Assembly: GCA_021773095.1 (NCBI GenBank)
Contig: JAJFKR010000020.1
Coordinates: 310,001 to 374,000 of the forward strand
Direction of reading: 5' to 3'
DNA length: 64,000 bases
Source of the DNA: Woeseiaceae bacterium
GTDB taxonomy: Bacteria > Pseudomonadota > Gammaproteobacteria > Steroidobacterales > Woeseiaceae
How positions within the stretch are numbered: position 1 is the stretch's first letter; every line of letters starts with the position of its first letter. Below, piece after piece: positions 45,451-53,887 of the stretch. The notes beneath the pieces were generated by a model that saw only the letters and a program-made list of their open reading frames with translations, was not told the DNA's origin and made no database searches. The position numbers and the translations under genes were made by a program.

Positions 45451-47607
45451 CTAAAATTTGCCGTAATAGCCTTCTTTCAAGGCATCAAATAAATTCGCTG
45501 CTGTGTGCACTTCACCGTCGTACTCAATCTCCTCGTCCCCCCGAAGATCGACGGTAGTGCCATCGTCCAGCGTGAAAGTGTATTTCGTATTCTTCAGGTC
45601 TTTCTCCTTGACGAGAACACCCTGAAACGCCTCCGGATTAAATCGGAACGTCGTACATCCCTTCAGGCCCTGTTGGTACGCGTACAAATAGATGTCTTTG
45701 AAATCATCGTAGTTGTAATCCGTTGGAACATTGGCCGTCTTGGAGATCGATGAGTCGATCCATCTCTGTGCGGCGGCCTGTATGTCTACGTGCTGTTTTG
45801 GCGTCACTTCATCGGCCGTGATGAAGTAATCCGGCAGATTATTAACCGGGGCCTCGTCGCCCATGCCTGCCGGCATGCCATGCGGGTCGATCGCTTCGCG
45901 ATAGGCCAGCAATTCAAAAGAGAAGACATCAACCTTTTCCTTGGTCTTCTTGCCCTGACGGATCACATTGCGGAAATAGTGGTGAGCAAAGCTCGGCTCA
46001 ATACCGTTACTCGCGTTATTGGCGAGTGACAGCGAGATCGTACCCGTTGGCGCTATTGAGCTATGGTGCGTGAAACGTGAGCCTGTTTCGGCAAGCTTTT
46101 CGACAAGCTCCGGCTCTTCAGCAGCCACCCGTTGCATATAGCGGCTGTAGCGCGCGTGCAGGATGCGGCCCGGCACCTTGTCACCGACCTGATAGCCGTC
46201 ATCTCGCATTTCAGGGCGCTTGCGAAGCATTTCGTCGGTCACCTCGAAGGTCTCGTTCATGATCGGCGCAGGCCCTTTTTCCTCGGCCAGTGCGAGCGCT
46301 TCCTCCCAACCGGCCATCGCCAGTTGCCGTGCCACTTCTTCAGTGAACTCGACAGCGGCTGGCTCCCCGTACTTCATACGCTGCATCGTAATCGTAGAAC
46401 CGAGACCCAGAAAGCCCATACCATGACGCCGTTTGCGCTGAATTTCGTTACGTTGCTGTGGCAATGGCAATCCATTGATCTCGACAACATTGTCGAGCAT
46501 GCGCGTGAACAGCTTCACGACCTTGCGGAAATTTTCCCAATCGAAGCTTGCCTCGGCCGTAAAAGGCTTACTGACGAAGCGCGTCAAATTAACCGACCCC
46601 AGAAGGCACGAGCCGTAGGGGGGCAAAGGCTGCTCACCACAAGGATTGGTCGCACGAATGTTTTCGCAGAACCAGTTGTTGTTCATCTCGTTGACCTTGT
46701 CGATCAAAACAAAGCCTGGCTCGGCAAAATCGTAGGTCGACGCCATGATGATGTCCCAGACGCGGCGTGCCGGCAGGGTTTTGTAAATTTTGCACGCAGC
46801 CAGACCCTCTTTGTCCGTGGCGTAGTTGCCTGCCTCCGGCCATTCGCGCCACACAAACTGCGACTCGTCGGTGACATCAAGGCCGTCGACGTCAACTTCC
46901 TTCGGGGTCACTGGAAAAGCGATCTTCCAGTCATCCTCATTAATAACGGCCTGCATGAATTCGTCGGTAACCAGTAACGACAGGTTGAATTGTCGCAGCC
47001 GACCGTCTTCGCGTTTCGCGCGAATGAATTCCATGACATCGGGGTGGCTCACATCAAACGTGCCCATTTGTGCGCCGCGACGGCCGCCAGCTGACGACAC
47101 CGTAAAACACATCTTGTCGTAGATATCCATGAAAGACAGCGGACCGGATGTGTAGGCGCCCGCGCCCGTCACGTAGGCGCCCTTCGGCCGCAGCGTAGAG
47201 AACTCGTAGCCGATTCCGCAACCCGCCTTGAGCGTCAATCCTGCCTCGTGAACCTTGTTGAGGATGTTGTCCATCGAATCACCGACAGTCCCCGACACCG
47301 TGCAATTGATGGTTGAGGTCGCCGGCTTGTGCTCGTGGGCTCCCGCATTGGAAATAATACGGCCCGCCGGAATAGCGCCCGAGCGAAGCGCCCAGACGAA
47401 TTCTTTGAAATATTGTTCGCGCTTAGATTCCACCTCTACATCGGCGAGTGCCCGCGCAACTCGCTTGTAGGTGTCATCAATATTCTCATCAATCTTCGAG
47501 CCGTCTTTGGCTGTGAGTCGATATTTGGCGTCCCAAATGTCCAGTGACGCCGGTTGAAACTGAATGTCGGTAACCGTGTGCGTATCCAAAATGACAGCAG
47601 ACTTCAT
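45451..47607 (-). CDS. nrdJ: Class II ribonucleotide reductase, catalytic subunit (NrdJa)
   Basis: Adenosylcobalamin-dependent reductase that makes deoxyribonucleotides without need of oxygen. At 718 aa it has the redox Cys in STINCTVSG, the GCGIGYEFSTLRPKGA block, the radical-site loop NPCGEQPLPPYGSC, and the conserved APTGTISL near the C-terminal third. It depends on NrdJb downstream for the terminal cysteines. A strong promoter and NrdR box lie upstream. No class I nrdAB or class III nrdD is in the window. Confidence 0.95.
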   Translation of the reverse strand: MKSAVILDTHTVTDIQFQPASLDIWDAKYRLTAKDGSKIDENIDDTYKRVARALADVEVESKREQYFKEFVWALRSGAIPAGRIISNAGAHEHKPATSTINCTVSGTVGDSMDNILNKVHEAGLTLKAGCGIGYEFSTLRPKGAYVTGAGAYTSGPLSFMDIYDKMCFTVSSAGGRRGAQMGTFDVSHPDVMEFIRAKREDGRLRQFNLSLLVTDEFMQAVINEDDWKIAFPVTPKEVDVDGLDVTDESQFVWREWPEAGNYATDKEGLAACKIYKTLPARRVWDIIMASTYDFAEPGFVLIDKVNEMNNNWFCENIRATNPCGEQPLPPYGSCLLGSVNLTRFVSKPFTAEASFDWENFRKVVKLFTRMLDNVVEINGLPLPQQRNEIQRKRRHGMGFLGLGSTITMQRMKYGEPAAVEFTEEVARQLAMAGWEEALALAEEKGPAPIMNETFEVTDEMLRKRPEMRDDGYQVGDKVPGRILHARYSRYMQRVAAEEPELVEKLAETGSRFTHHSSIAPTGTISLSLANNASNGIEPSFAHHYFRNVIRQGKKTKEKVDVFSFELLAYREAIDPHGMPAGMGDEAPVNNLPDYFITADEVTPKQHVDIQAAAQRWIDSSISKTANVPTDYNYDDFKDIYLYAYQQGLKGCTTFRFNPEAFQGVLVKEKDLKNTKYTFTLDDGTTVDLRGDEEIEYDGEVHTAANLFDALKEGYYGKF

Positions 47608-47752
47608 CGGTCCTTTTACTCCCCTGTACTCCCTTAGGAGACCCCAAATGCTTCATGACTAGCTGTTTTTATAAGGGAAAAGATCCCCGCTCGCCGGCGG
47701 CCAGAAAACGCACGGCGAGAGCCGTTGCCGGCCTCTATTCCTCTTTGATTAG

Positions 47753-47768
47753 ACACAAGATGTTGTGT
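47753..47768. promoter_or_regulatory. NrdR box upstream of nrdJ
   Basis: ACACAAGATGTTGTGT matches the NrdR consensus acaCwAtATaTwGtgt at all conserved positions but two. It extends to a 20-bp near-palindrome (AGACACAA / TTGTGTCT). It lies just downstream of the predicted nrdJ transcription start, where NrdR-ATP/dATP binding would repress. Only one box was found, whereas tandem boxes are common. Confidence 0.75.
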
Positions 47769-47781
47769 CTGAGTGAAGCTA

Positions 47782-47810
47782 AGATTATGCCCGAATGGCA
47801 CTTCTGTCAA
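47782..47810 (-). promoter_or_regulatory. Sigma-70 promoter of nrdJ
   Basis: On the minus strand: -35 TTGACA (47810-47805), 17-bp spacer, -10 TAATCT (47787-47782). A start near 47775 places the NrdR box at about +7 to +22 and leaves a leader of about 170 nt before the nrdJ ATG. Confidence 0.7.
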
Positions 47811-48014
47811 GCCTTTTGCTGTTTTTTTTATTAGGCTTTTTCAAATTAATAATCAATAACTTACAAGGCCTTCACGAGTAAGTACTTTAAAAATAAGGCG
47901 AAAAATATGACACTTTCGTTAAATTTCTTAGCCACTAGATATAGTGGCGCCGTCTCAGGGTAAATTTTAGCGTCAAAAACGTAAAACATCCGCTGTTTTC
48001 GAGTACCGAAACGA

Positions 48015-48042
48015 CTTGAAAAGTAACACGACGGCCCGAGAT
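48015..48042 (+). promoter_or_regulatory. Sigma-32 heat-shock promoter
   Basis: -35 CTTGAAA (48015-48021), 13-bp spacer, -10 CCCGAGAT (48035-48042), against the consensus CTTGAAA / CCCCATnT. It lies about 37 bp before the small heat-shock protein ATG, exactly where a heat-shock promoter would be expected. Confidence 0.75.
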
Positions 48043-48078
48043 AAGCGTTCACAGACACACTCTTTACTGGAGAAAACC

Positions 48079-48495
48079 ATGAAAATAGCCCGTTTTGATC
48101 CCTGGTCCACTTTTGACTTGTTACAGCGCGATCTGAATCGCACTGCGGCAACTGGCAAAACACCCGGGTGGGTGCCCGCCGTGGACATCATTGAGGAGAA
48201 AGACCGCTTTGTGATTCGCGCCGATGTGCCAGGCGTGAGTCCGGCCAACATAGACGTATCGATGGATGCCGGTGTTTTGACGATAAACGGTGTTCGGCAC
48301 GCCGAGGAACGCGGTGAAGACGCCGATGTACAACGCACCGAACGTTCAACCGGCCGGTTCCTGAGGCGCTTCACGCTGCCGGAGACCGCTGACTCTGAAG
48401 GTATCACCGCCAGAAGCAGCAAGGGCATTCTTGAGGTAGCCATCCCGAAACTACCGGAAGTTCAAGCGCGTCAGATCACTGTCGAAGCCGCGTGA
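48079..48495 (+). CDS. Hsp20 small heat-shock protein
   Basis: ATP-independent holdase chaperone with an alpha-crystallin domain. At 138 aa the domain spans about residues 35-130 (WVPAVDIIEEKDRFVIRADVPGV). It has the conserved DAGVLTINGVR and RRFTLPE blocks, and the C-terminal IPKLPE region carries an I-x-x-L oligomerisation motif. ATG 48079 follows CTGGAGAAA at good spacing. A sigma-32 promoter precedes it. Confidence 0.94.
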   Translation: MKIARFDPWSTFDLLQRDLNRTAATGKTPGWVPAVDIIEEKDRFVIRADVPGVSPANIDVSMDAGVLTINGVRHAEERGEDADVQRTERSTGRFLRRFTLPETADSEGITARSSKGILEVAIPKLPEVQARQITVEAA

Positions 48496-48511
48496 TTAAT
48501 AGGTGCAATTA

Positions 48512-48546
48512 ATGCCTGGGCGCGACGGATTGTTGCGTTCAGGCAT
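48512..48546 (+). terminator. Hairpin after the heat-shock gene
   Basis: Perfect 7-bp stem ATGCCTG / CAGGCAT with a 21-nt loop, starting 17 nt after the stop. There is no T-tract, so it may be a weak terminator or a structured 3' end. Confidence 0.35.
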
Positions 48547-48648
48547 CTGCGTAAAGGTCTATACTTCTTTATGCCTTATCCGTTCACGACAGATTCAGCT
48601 CGGCGGCTCTAGTCTGGACCATATCTGCAGCATCGATTGAGACAATTA

Positions 48649-50010
48649 ATGACGACGAAAACAAGACATTTTCTATTCACCCTGATCCTCGGTCTGGTCA
48701 TTGTGGCACCGGTAGCAGAGGCCGCATTGCCGCAGTTTGTCGAGGGTAAACCTGTAACCAGCCTTGCACCGTTAGTCGAGGCCGTGTCGCCGGCTGTCGT
48801 CAACATACGCGTTAGCCAAACGATAACCCGCCGCAACTCGTTCGGGGATGATGCATTCCGCCGATTCTTCGGTCTGCCCGATAACCGCGGTGGCAACGGC
48901 GGCTCCCAGGAAGTTGCCAGTGCCGGATCGGGTGTCATTATTGACGCTGAAAGCGGCTACATCCTGACGAACCACCACGTCGTCGGAGGAGCGGATGCCA
49001 TTCAGATCTCTCTGATGGACGGTACGATTCTCGACGCTGAAATCGTCGGCTCCGACCCCGCCACCGACATCGCAGTCATCAAGGTCGAGGCTGATGGTTT
49101 GATCGAAATGGCTATCGGTGATTCGACCAGCGCGCGAGTTGGCGATTTCGTCCTTGCTATCGGCAACCCGTTTGGTCTTGGGCACACGGTTACGTCGGGC
49201 ATTATCAGCGCACTGGGTCGTACTGGAATTAGCCGGGACGGCTACGAGGACTTCATTCAGACGGACGCGTCAATCAACCCGGGTAATTCGGGCGGCGCAC
49301 TCGTCAATATGAACGGCGAGTTAATCGGTATTAATTCCGCGATTATCAGCCGTTCCGGCGGCAATGTAGGCATCGGTTTCGCCGTGCCCACCGAGATCGC
49401 AAGCTCGATCATGAATCAGATACTCGACTTCGGAGAAATTCGCCGTGGGCTTCTGGGAGTCAACATTCAATCCATCGATGCAGCCGCAGCAGAAGCGCTG
49501 GGCAATGACATAGAAAGTGGTGCTTTGATCACAGCGATAATTTCGGACTCTGCCGCCGAGAACGCGGGCCTGCAAGTCGGTGACATCATCATCGAAGTCA
49601 ACGAGAAGAAGGTGGGCGGAGCAGGCGATTTGAGTAATCGCATTGGCCTGCTGCAGTCGGGCGAGCAAATCGACATCAAGTATGTCCGTGACAACGAGAC
49701 ACGTTCGGCGCAGGCGGAACTGGGTCGGGCTCGTAGCCAGACGGTGCTGGGTGAGGAAATCCATTCCGGCCTGGCAGGTGCGATCTTCTCGGCATCATCC
49801 ACCACGAGCGAGAATGGCATTGAAATCGGCGAGGTTCAGGAAGGCACTCCTGCGGCGCAACGTGGGCTGCTGACGGGCGACCTGATCACACACGTCAATC
49901 GCTCGCGTGTTCGAAACCTGCAGGATTTAAGAGATGTCGCTGCTCGCTATGACATCCTGTTTCTGAATGTGCGCCGCGGCGACAGAGCGTTGATGTTTCA
50001 AATTCGCTGA
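48649..50010 (+). CDS. Do-family periplasmic serine protease (DegQ/MucD type)
   Basis: Trypsin-fold protease for misfolded envelope proteins. From the ATG at 48649 it is 453 aa with a signal peptide (ending AEA near residue 25). The catalytic triad is His110 (TNHHVV), Asp140 (ATDIAV) and Ser214 (NPGNSGGAL). Two PDZ domains follow (about 255-350 and 365-450), the second ending with VRRGDRALMFQIR. The length fits DegQ/MucD. The stop overlaps the convergent peptidase gene by 13 nt. Confidence 0.93.
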   Translation: MTTKTRHFLFTLILGLVIVAPVAEAALPQFVEGKPVTSLAPLVEAVSPAVVNIRVSQTITRRNSFGDDAFRRFFGLPDNRGGNGGSQEVASAGSGVIIDAESGYILTNHHVVGGADAIQISLMDGTILDAEIVGSDPATDIAVIKVEADGLIEMAIGDSTSARVGDFVLAIGNPFGLGHTVTSGIISALGRTGISRDGYEDFIQTDASINPGNSGGALVNMNGELIGINSAIISRSGGNVGIGFAVPTEIASSIMNQILDFGEIRRGLLGVNIQSIDAAAAEALGNDIESGALITAIISDSAAENAGLQVGDIIIEVNEKKVGGAGDLSNRIGLLQSGEQIDIKYVRDNETRSAQAELGRARSQTVLGEEIHSGLAGAIFSASSTTSENGIEIGEVQEGTPAAQRGLLTGDLITHVNRSRVRNLQDLRDVAARYDILFLNVRRGDRALMFQIR

Positions 50011-50993
50011 GGTTTCGATGTCGCAAGCTTCCTGACCTCGGCGTAGAAACACTGAATCTCCCTGTTGCATGCTGTGTACAGCTCCCTGAACAAAGGTAAC
50101 TGTCCTTCATATAGAACCATCGATATGAGCTTTGCGTTATTCAACTCGCCGCGGAGCCAGCCCGACTCGTCTCTACCACTCCGCCGCAGTCTCAAGGCGA
50201 CTCCTTCTGCAAGTGTGTTGAGATGCTCGCGCTTGAGAATGCGTTTGGAGTCATCGTCGACATCCGATTTGTACACTGCGTCGAGACCAGCTCGAGTAAT
50301 TGCAACGAGTTCCAGTAACGACTGTTGCAACTCCCGATCAGCCAGATAACTGGCCATTTTTTCGTTTTCGCCGCGTGACTCCAGCCACAGTTTCACGCCG
50401 ATCTCTTCTACGGCTGTTGCGAATGATTCATTGAAAGCTGAATCATCTCGCACGTAAACCACCTGATGGGCCAGTTCGTGGAATAAGACAGCAACGAGGT
50501 GAATATCGTCCCAGTGCATCATAGTGCTCAGTATCGGGTCGCTAAAGTTCCCCAGCGTCGAGTAGGCAGCAACACCGCCGACGGCCACATCAAACCCGGC
50601 GGCGGCGAGCCGTTCGGATTTTCTTAGCGCCGCTTCTTTCGAGAAATAGCCGCGATAACTCACACAACCTGCAATGGGAAAACACCATTGTTTGGGCGCC
50701 AGTGCGAATTCCGGAGCGGCGAAAACGTTCCAGACCACATAGTCGCGCTGTAATTCGGCGTAGGTCCGATAACTCTTGTTGTCGGGTAAGCCAAGTACAT
50801 CTACCGAAAAATCCCGGGCCTCACTGAGCAGAACCAGTCTGGCCGATAATTCGGCTGGTGTTTCCGGGTTCGCAATGACCTCTTGCAGCGGCTCTCGTTT
50901 CCGCATGACCTCCCACTGCCCCGCCGCAGCCTGCATGTAATAGCAACCCGTTAATGGGACACACAACAACAGCAACATCAGGAGTCTGACCAT
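49998..50993 (-). CDS. Putative zinc aminopeptidase lipoprotein
   Basis: 331-aa member of the proteobacterial putative aminopeptidase family (COG4324 type). The N-terminus is a lipoprotein signal with lipobox LTGC (Cys17). The metalloprotease motif HELAH (172-176) is followed by NESFATAVE, which supplies the third zinc-ligand Glu. The acylated protein would sit in the periplasm facing inner or outer membrane. Its substrate has not been defined as far as I know. It is divergent from cca. Confidence 0.87.
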   Translation of the reverse strand: MVRLLMLLLLCVPLTGCYYMQAAAGQWEVMRKREPLQEVIANPETPAELSARLVLLSEARDFSVDVLGLPDNKSYRTYAELQRDYVVWNVFAAPEFALAPKQWCFPIAGCVSYRGYFSKEAALRKSERLAAAGFDVAVGGVAAYSTLGNFSDPILSTMMHWDDIHLVAVLFHELAHQVVYVRDDSAFNESFATAVEEIGVKLWLESRGENEKMASYLADRELQQSLLELVAITRAGLDAVYKSDVDDDSKRILKREHLNTLAEGVALRLRRSGRDESGWLRGELNNAKLISMVLYEGQLPLFRELYTACNREIQCFYAEVRKLATSKPQRI

Positions 50994-51055
50994 CCCCTAA
51001 CTCTGCTGCTTTGGCAGCTGACACGTCAACCCAAAATGTCGGTTACAATCCCGCG

Positions 51056-52282
51056 ATGCAAGTCTATCTGGTCGGTGGTGCTGTTCGTGATGAACAGCTC
51101 GGAATCTCGCACAAAGAGCGGGACTGGTGCGTTGTCGGTGCTACGCCTGATGAGTTGCGGGGTGAGGGATATAAACAGGTCGGCAAAGATTTCCCGGTGT
51201 TCCTGCACCCGAAAACCCGCGAAGAATATGCCCTCGCCCGAACGGAACGCAAGACGGCGCCTGGCTATCACGGTTTTGAATTCGATTTTTCGCCGGACGT
51301 CAACATAGAGGACGATTTATCGCGCCGTGACCTGACCATCAATGCGATAGCAAAAGGCGACGATGGAAATCTGATCGATCCGCACGGCGGGTTGCAGGAC
51401 ATCGAGAAACGCGTTCTCCGTCATGTCTCCGACGCATTCGGCGAAGACCCCGTCCGCATTTTGCGCGTTGCCAAATTCGCGGCGCGCTTTTCAACGCTCG
51501 GTTTCTCTATTGCTGGCGAGACGATGTCACTCATGTGCCGCATGGTGGCGGATGGCGAAGTCGACGCGCTCGTACCCGATCGCGTATGGAAAGAAACCGA
51601 GGAAGCCTTGTGCGGAACAAACAGCCGCGTCTTTTTCGAAGTACTGCGCAATTGCGGAGCACTCGAAAAGCTGTTTCCAGAGCTCGACCGCCTTTTTGGC
51701 GTACCACAACCCGAAGAGTGGCACCCCGAGATCGATACCGGCCTGCACACCATGATGGTTCTCGACAAAGCGGAGCGCAGCAGCAAGGATCTCGAAGTCC
51801 GTTTTGCGGCACTGACTCACGACCTGGGTAAAGGTATGACACCTCTGCAGGAACTTCCGAGCCATCGGGGCCATGAGACGCGTGGTGCCAGGCTGATTCG
51901 CGAGATGGCGAATCGATTACCGGTGCCTAATAATTGCCGCGACCTCGCGATTATGGTCGCGGAGTATCATACGCACTGTCACAGGGCGTTGGAGCTACGC
52001 GATAAAACCCTCCTGAAAGTACTTGAAAAAACAGACGCATTTCGCCGCCCCGACCGCTTTGAACAGTTCTTGCTTGCTTGTAAAGCCGACGCACAAGGCC
52101 GGGGTGGTCCCGAGGACCGAAGCTACCCGCAGGCGGACTTTATGCGCGGTGCCTTTAAAGCCGCGGCGGCAGTTGATGCCGCGGCCATCGCCAAACAACA
52201 TGAAGGGCCGAAAATATCAGTGGCTATCAGGGAAGCGCGACAACACGCCGTTCGCGAATTCCAGAAATCGGCTCAACCGTAA
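51056..52282 (+). CDS. cca: CCA tRNA nucleotidyltransferase with HD domain
   Basis: Adds or repairs the 3' CCA of tRNAs. From the ATG at 51056 it is 408 aa (E. coli 412). It has YLVGGAVRD, the catalytic pair region KERDW (Glu21/Asp23; E. coli has Asp21/Asp23), the RRDLTINAIA block, and an HD phosphohydrolase domain (THDLGKG). The tRNA gene in this window already encodes CCA, so the enzyme here would act mainly in repair for that tRNA. It overlaps the convergent downstream gene by 10 nt. Confidence 0.95.
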   Translation: MQVYLVGGAVRDEQLGISHKERDWCVVGATPDELRGEGYKQVGKDFPVFLHPKTREEYALARTERKTAPGYHGFEFDFSPDVNIEDDLSRRDLTINAIAKGDDGNLIDPHGGLQDIEKRVLRHVSDAFGEDPVRILRVAKFAARFSTLGFSIAGETMSLMCRMVADGEVDALVPDRVWKETEEALCGTNSRVFFEVLRNCGALEKLFPELDRLFGVPQPEEWHPEIDTGLHTMMVLDKAERSSKDLEVRFAALTHDLGKGMTPLQELPSHRGHETRGARLIREMANRLPVPNNCRDLAIMVAEYHTHCHRALELRDKTLLKVLEKTDAFRRPDRFEQFLLACKADAQGRGGPEDRSYPQADFMRGAFKAAAAVDAAAIAKQHEGPKISVAIREARQHAVREFQKSAQP

Positions 52283-53103
52283 AAGTACACAAACACCGAA
52301 ATTATTGTCGCCGTTCCATAATCGTCCGAATCATCAAACCCGAGGCCGAATTCGATATCGCTTCTATTGCTCAAGGGAGTCAGGAATCGTAACGTCGTCG
52401 AGTTCGTTCTGCTCCCCGCCACCTCGCCTTTCCAGGTTGCCAGATCCAGATTCCATCGCTGATTGCCACTTTTGATACCCAGGCTCGCCCTCGCCCGATA
52501 ATCGATCAGGCTGTTGATCAAGCTGAGTCGTGACACGGAAAGAAACTCGATGATTCGACTGTTGGCATCGATTCTGAGATTGACACTGTAGTCGTAATCA
52601 ATGCCGGACAGGCTTAAATCGACCGAGTCACTTAACGCAAAGCGGGCCGATAGTCCCGCACCATTGGCATGAAATTCAAAATCCTGTCCGGGCCTCAGGT
52701 CATCTCTGAAAATGTTGAACGAAAAGTCGCGAAATTCATAGTCCGCGGCGATGGTGACCTTGTCATTGCGCCAGTAGAGCGAGCCCCGCGCGTCATTGGA
52801 GTCAAGAATGTCGCTATCGCCCCAGTACGCCGCAGACAAGCGAAAACCGATAGGATCGAACCAGTGATCAATGCCGATATCCGCGTACACGGTATCAATC
52901 GTCAAACCACGCGCCAGATCGGCGCTGCTTTTCGCGACCGCTGCGGACAGCCAGGTGTTCTTTGTGACACCGAGTTCGCCTGACAAACTCGCCGCCATCG
53001 CATCGTCGGAGTCCGCCTCAGCACCGATACCCACAATGTATCCTTCCGCGGCCAAGGCGGGGCCCGCAAGCAGCAACAGAAGCGTTAACTTAAACCAGCG
53101 CAT
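52273..53103 (-). CDS. Putative outer-membrane beta-barrel protein
   Basis: 276 aa, family not recognised. It has a signal peptide (1-18, ending ALA) and then alternating hydrophobic strands with polar turns through to the C-terminus. It ends VFVYFYG, close to but not exactly a barrel-terminal aromatic signature. No catalytic motif is visible. The start overlaps the uppP stop by 14 nt, so it is probably co-transcribed with uppP; the end overlaps cca on the other strand. Confidence 0.75.
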   Translation of the reverse strand: MRWFKLTLLLLLAGPALAAEGYIVGIGAEADSDDAMAASLSGELGVTKNTWLSAAVAKSSADLARGLTIDTVYADIGIDHWFDPIGFRLSAAYWGDSDILDSNDARGSLYWRNDKVTIAADYEFRDFSFNIFRDDLRPGQDFEFHANGAGLSARFALSDSVDLSLSGIDYDYSVNLRIDANSRIIEFLSVSRLSLINSLIDYRARASLGIKSGNQRWNLDLATWKGEVAGSRTNSTTLRFLTPLSNRSDIEFGLGFDDSDDYGTATIISVFVYFYG

Positions 53104-53887
53104 AAAGAATAACGGCTGCCAGAATCAGCCGATATATTGCGAATGGAGCCAAGCCTATCCGCGTAACTACACGCATGAAAAATTCTATGCTTATGTAGGC
53201 GACGATACAGGCGACCAAAGCGCCGAGCGCAAGCTGCCCCCAGGCGACGACATTGCCGCCTGAGATCAACTCGATGAACTTATACGCCGCCGCAAGAAAT
53301 ATCACCGGTGCCGATAACAGAAATGAAAAACGAGCCGCATCCTGGCGCTCGAAGCCGAGGATACGTGCCGCGGTAATCGTAACTCCTGATCTGGATGTAC
53401 CGGGAACCAGTGCGAGCGCCTGCGCACAGCCGATAATGAGTGCGTCTTGGAAACCAATGCCTGCCATGTTTCTTTCGCGCCGCCCAAAGCGGTCCGCCAG
53501 CGCCATCAAGATGCCGTATCCCGACAGCGTGTAGACGATGACCAGAGGGTCGCGGAGGTTTTGTTCAATCCATGTCGCAGAGAACAAGCCCGCCAGGGCC
53601 GCAGGTACGGTCCCCAGGGTAATAGCCAAAGCCATGCGTGATTGCGGCGTTTTGACATTGCCAGTGACCACCTGCAGGCCACCCGAGATCAGGGATGCAA
53701 TATCCTTGCGGAAGAAAATGCACACTGCGACCAGTGAGCCGAAATGCACAGCGACATCAAATGCCAGACCCTGATCGGCCCACTCGAACAGGTAGGGCAC
53801 CAGTACAAGATGGCCAGAGCTCGAAATCGGCAGGAATTCTGTGAGCCCCTGAACGATGGCAAGAATAATGACTTGTAATGTGGTCAA
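53090..53887 (-). CDS. uppP: Undecaprenyl-diphosphatase
   Basis: Dephosphorylates undecaprenyl pyrophosphate to recycle the lipid carrier for peptidoglycan and O-antigen. At 265 aa it is a polytopic membrane protein of the BacA family. Both active-site repeats are visible: GLTEFLPISSSGHL near the N-terminus and the second block PGTSRSGVTI. Overexpression of this family gives bacitracin tolerance. It overlaps the upstream methyltransferase gene by 4 nt. Confidence 0.96.
   Translation of the reverse strand: MTTLQVIILAIVQGLTEFLPISSSGHLVLVPYLFEWADQGLAFDVAVHFGSLVAVCIFFRKDIASLISGGLQVVTGNVKTPQSRMALAITLGTVPAALAGLFSATWIEQNLRDPLVIVYTLSGYGILMALADRFGRRERNMAGIGFQDALIIGCAQALALVPGTSRSGVTITAARILGFERQDAARFSFLLSAPVIFLAAAYKFIELISGGNVVAWGQLALGALVACIVAYISIEFFMRVVTRIGLAPFAIYRLILAAVILYALV

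Larger units (their letters stand above)
47608..48078. other. 471-bp divergent intergenic region between nrdJ and the small heat-shock gene
   Basis: It holds the nrdJ leader, NrdR box and promoter on the left and the sigma-32 promoter on the right. Between them is a markedly AT-rich stretch (47815-47930) and an 18-bp palindrome GCCACTA-GATA-TAGTGGC (47931-47948) of unknown purpose. No ORF with coding character is seen. No cobalamin riboswitch was recognised in the nrdJ leader. Confidence 0.6.

Noticed and set aside
46132..46977. 281-aa open frame on the + strand inside nrdJ
   Set aside because: It lies wholly antisense to the well-conserved class II reductase and its translation has no recognisable motif; long antisense frames are expected at this GC content.
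47608..47750. Cobalamin riboswitch in the nrdJ leader
   Set aside because: No B12-box-like sequence is visible, and a strong promoter with a NrdR box explains regulation.
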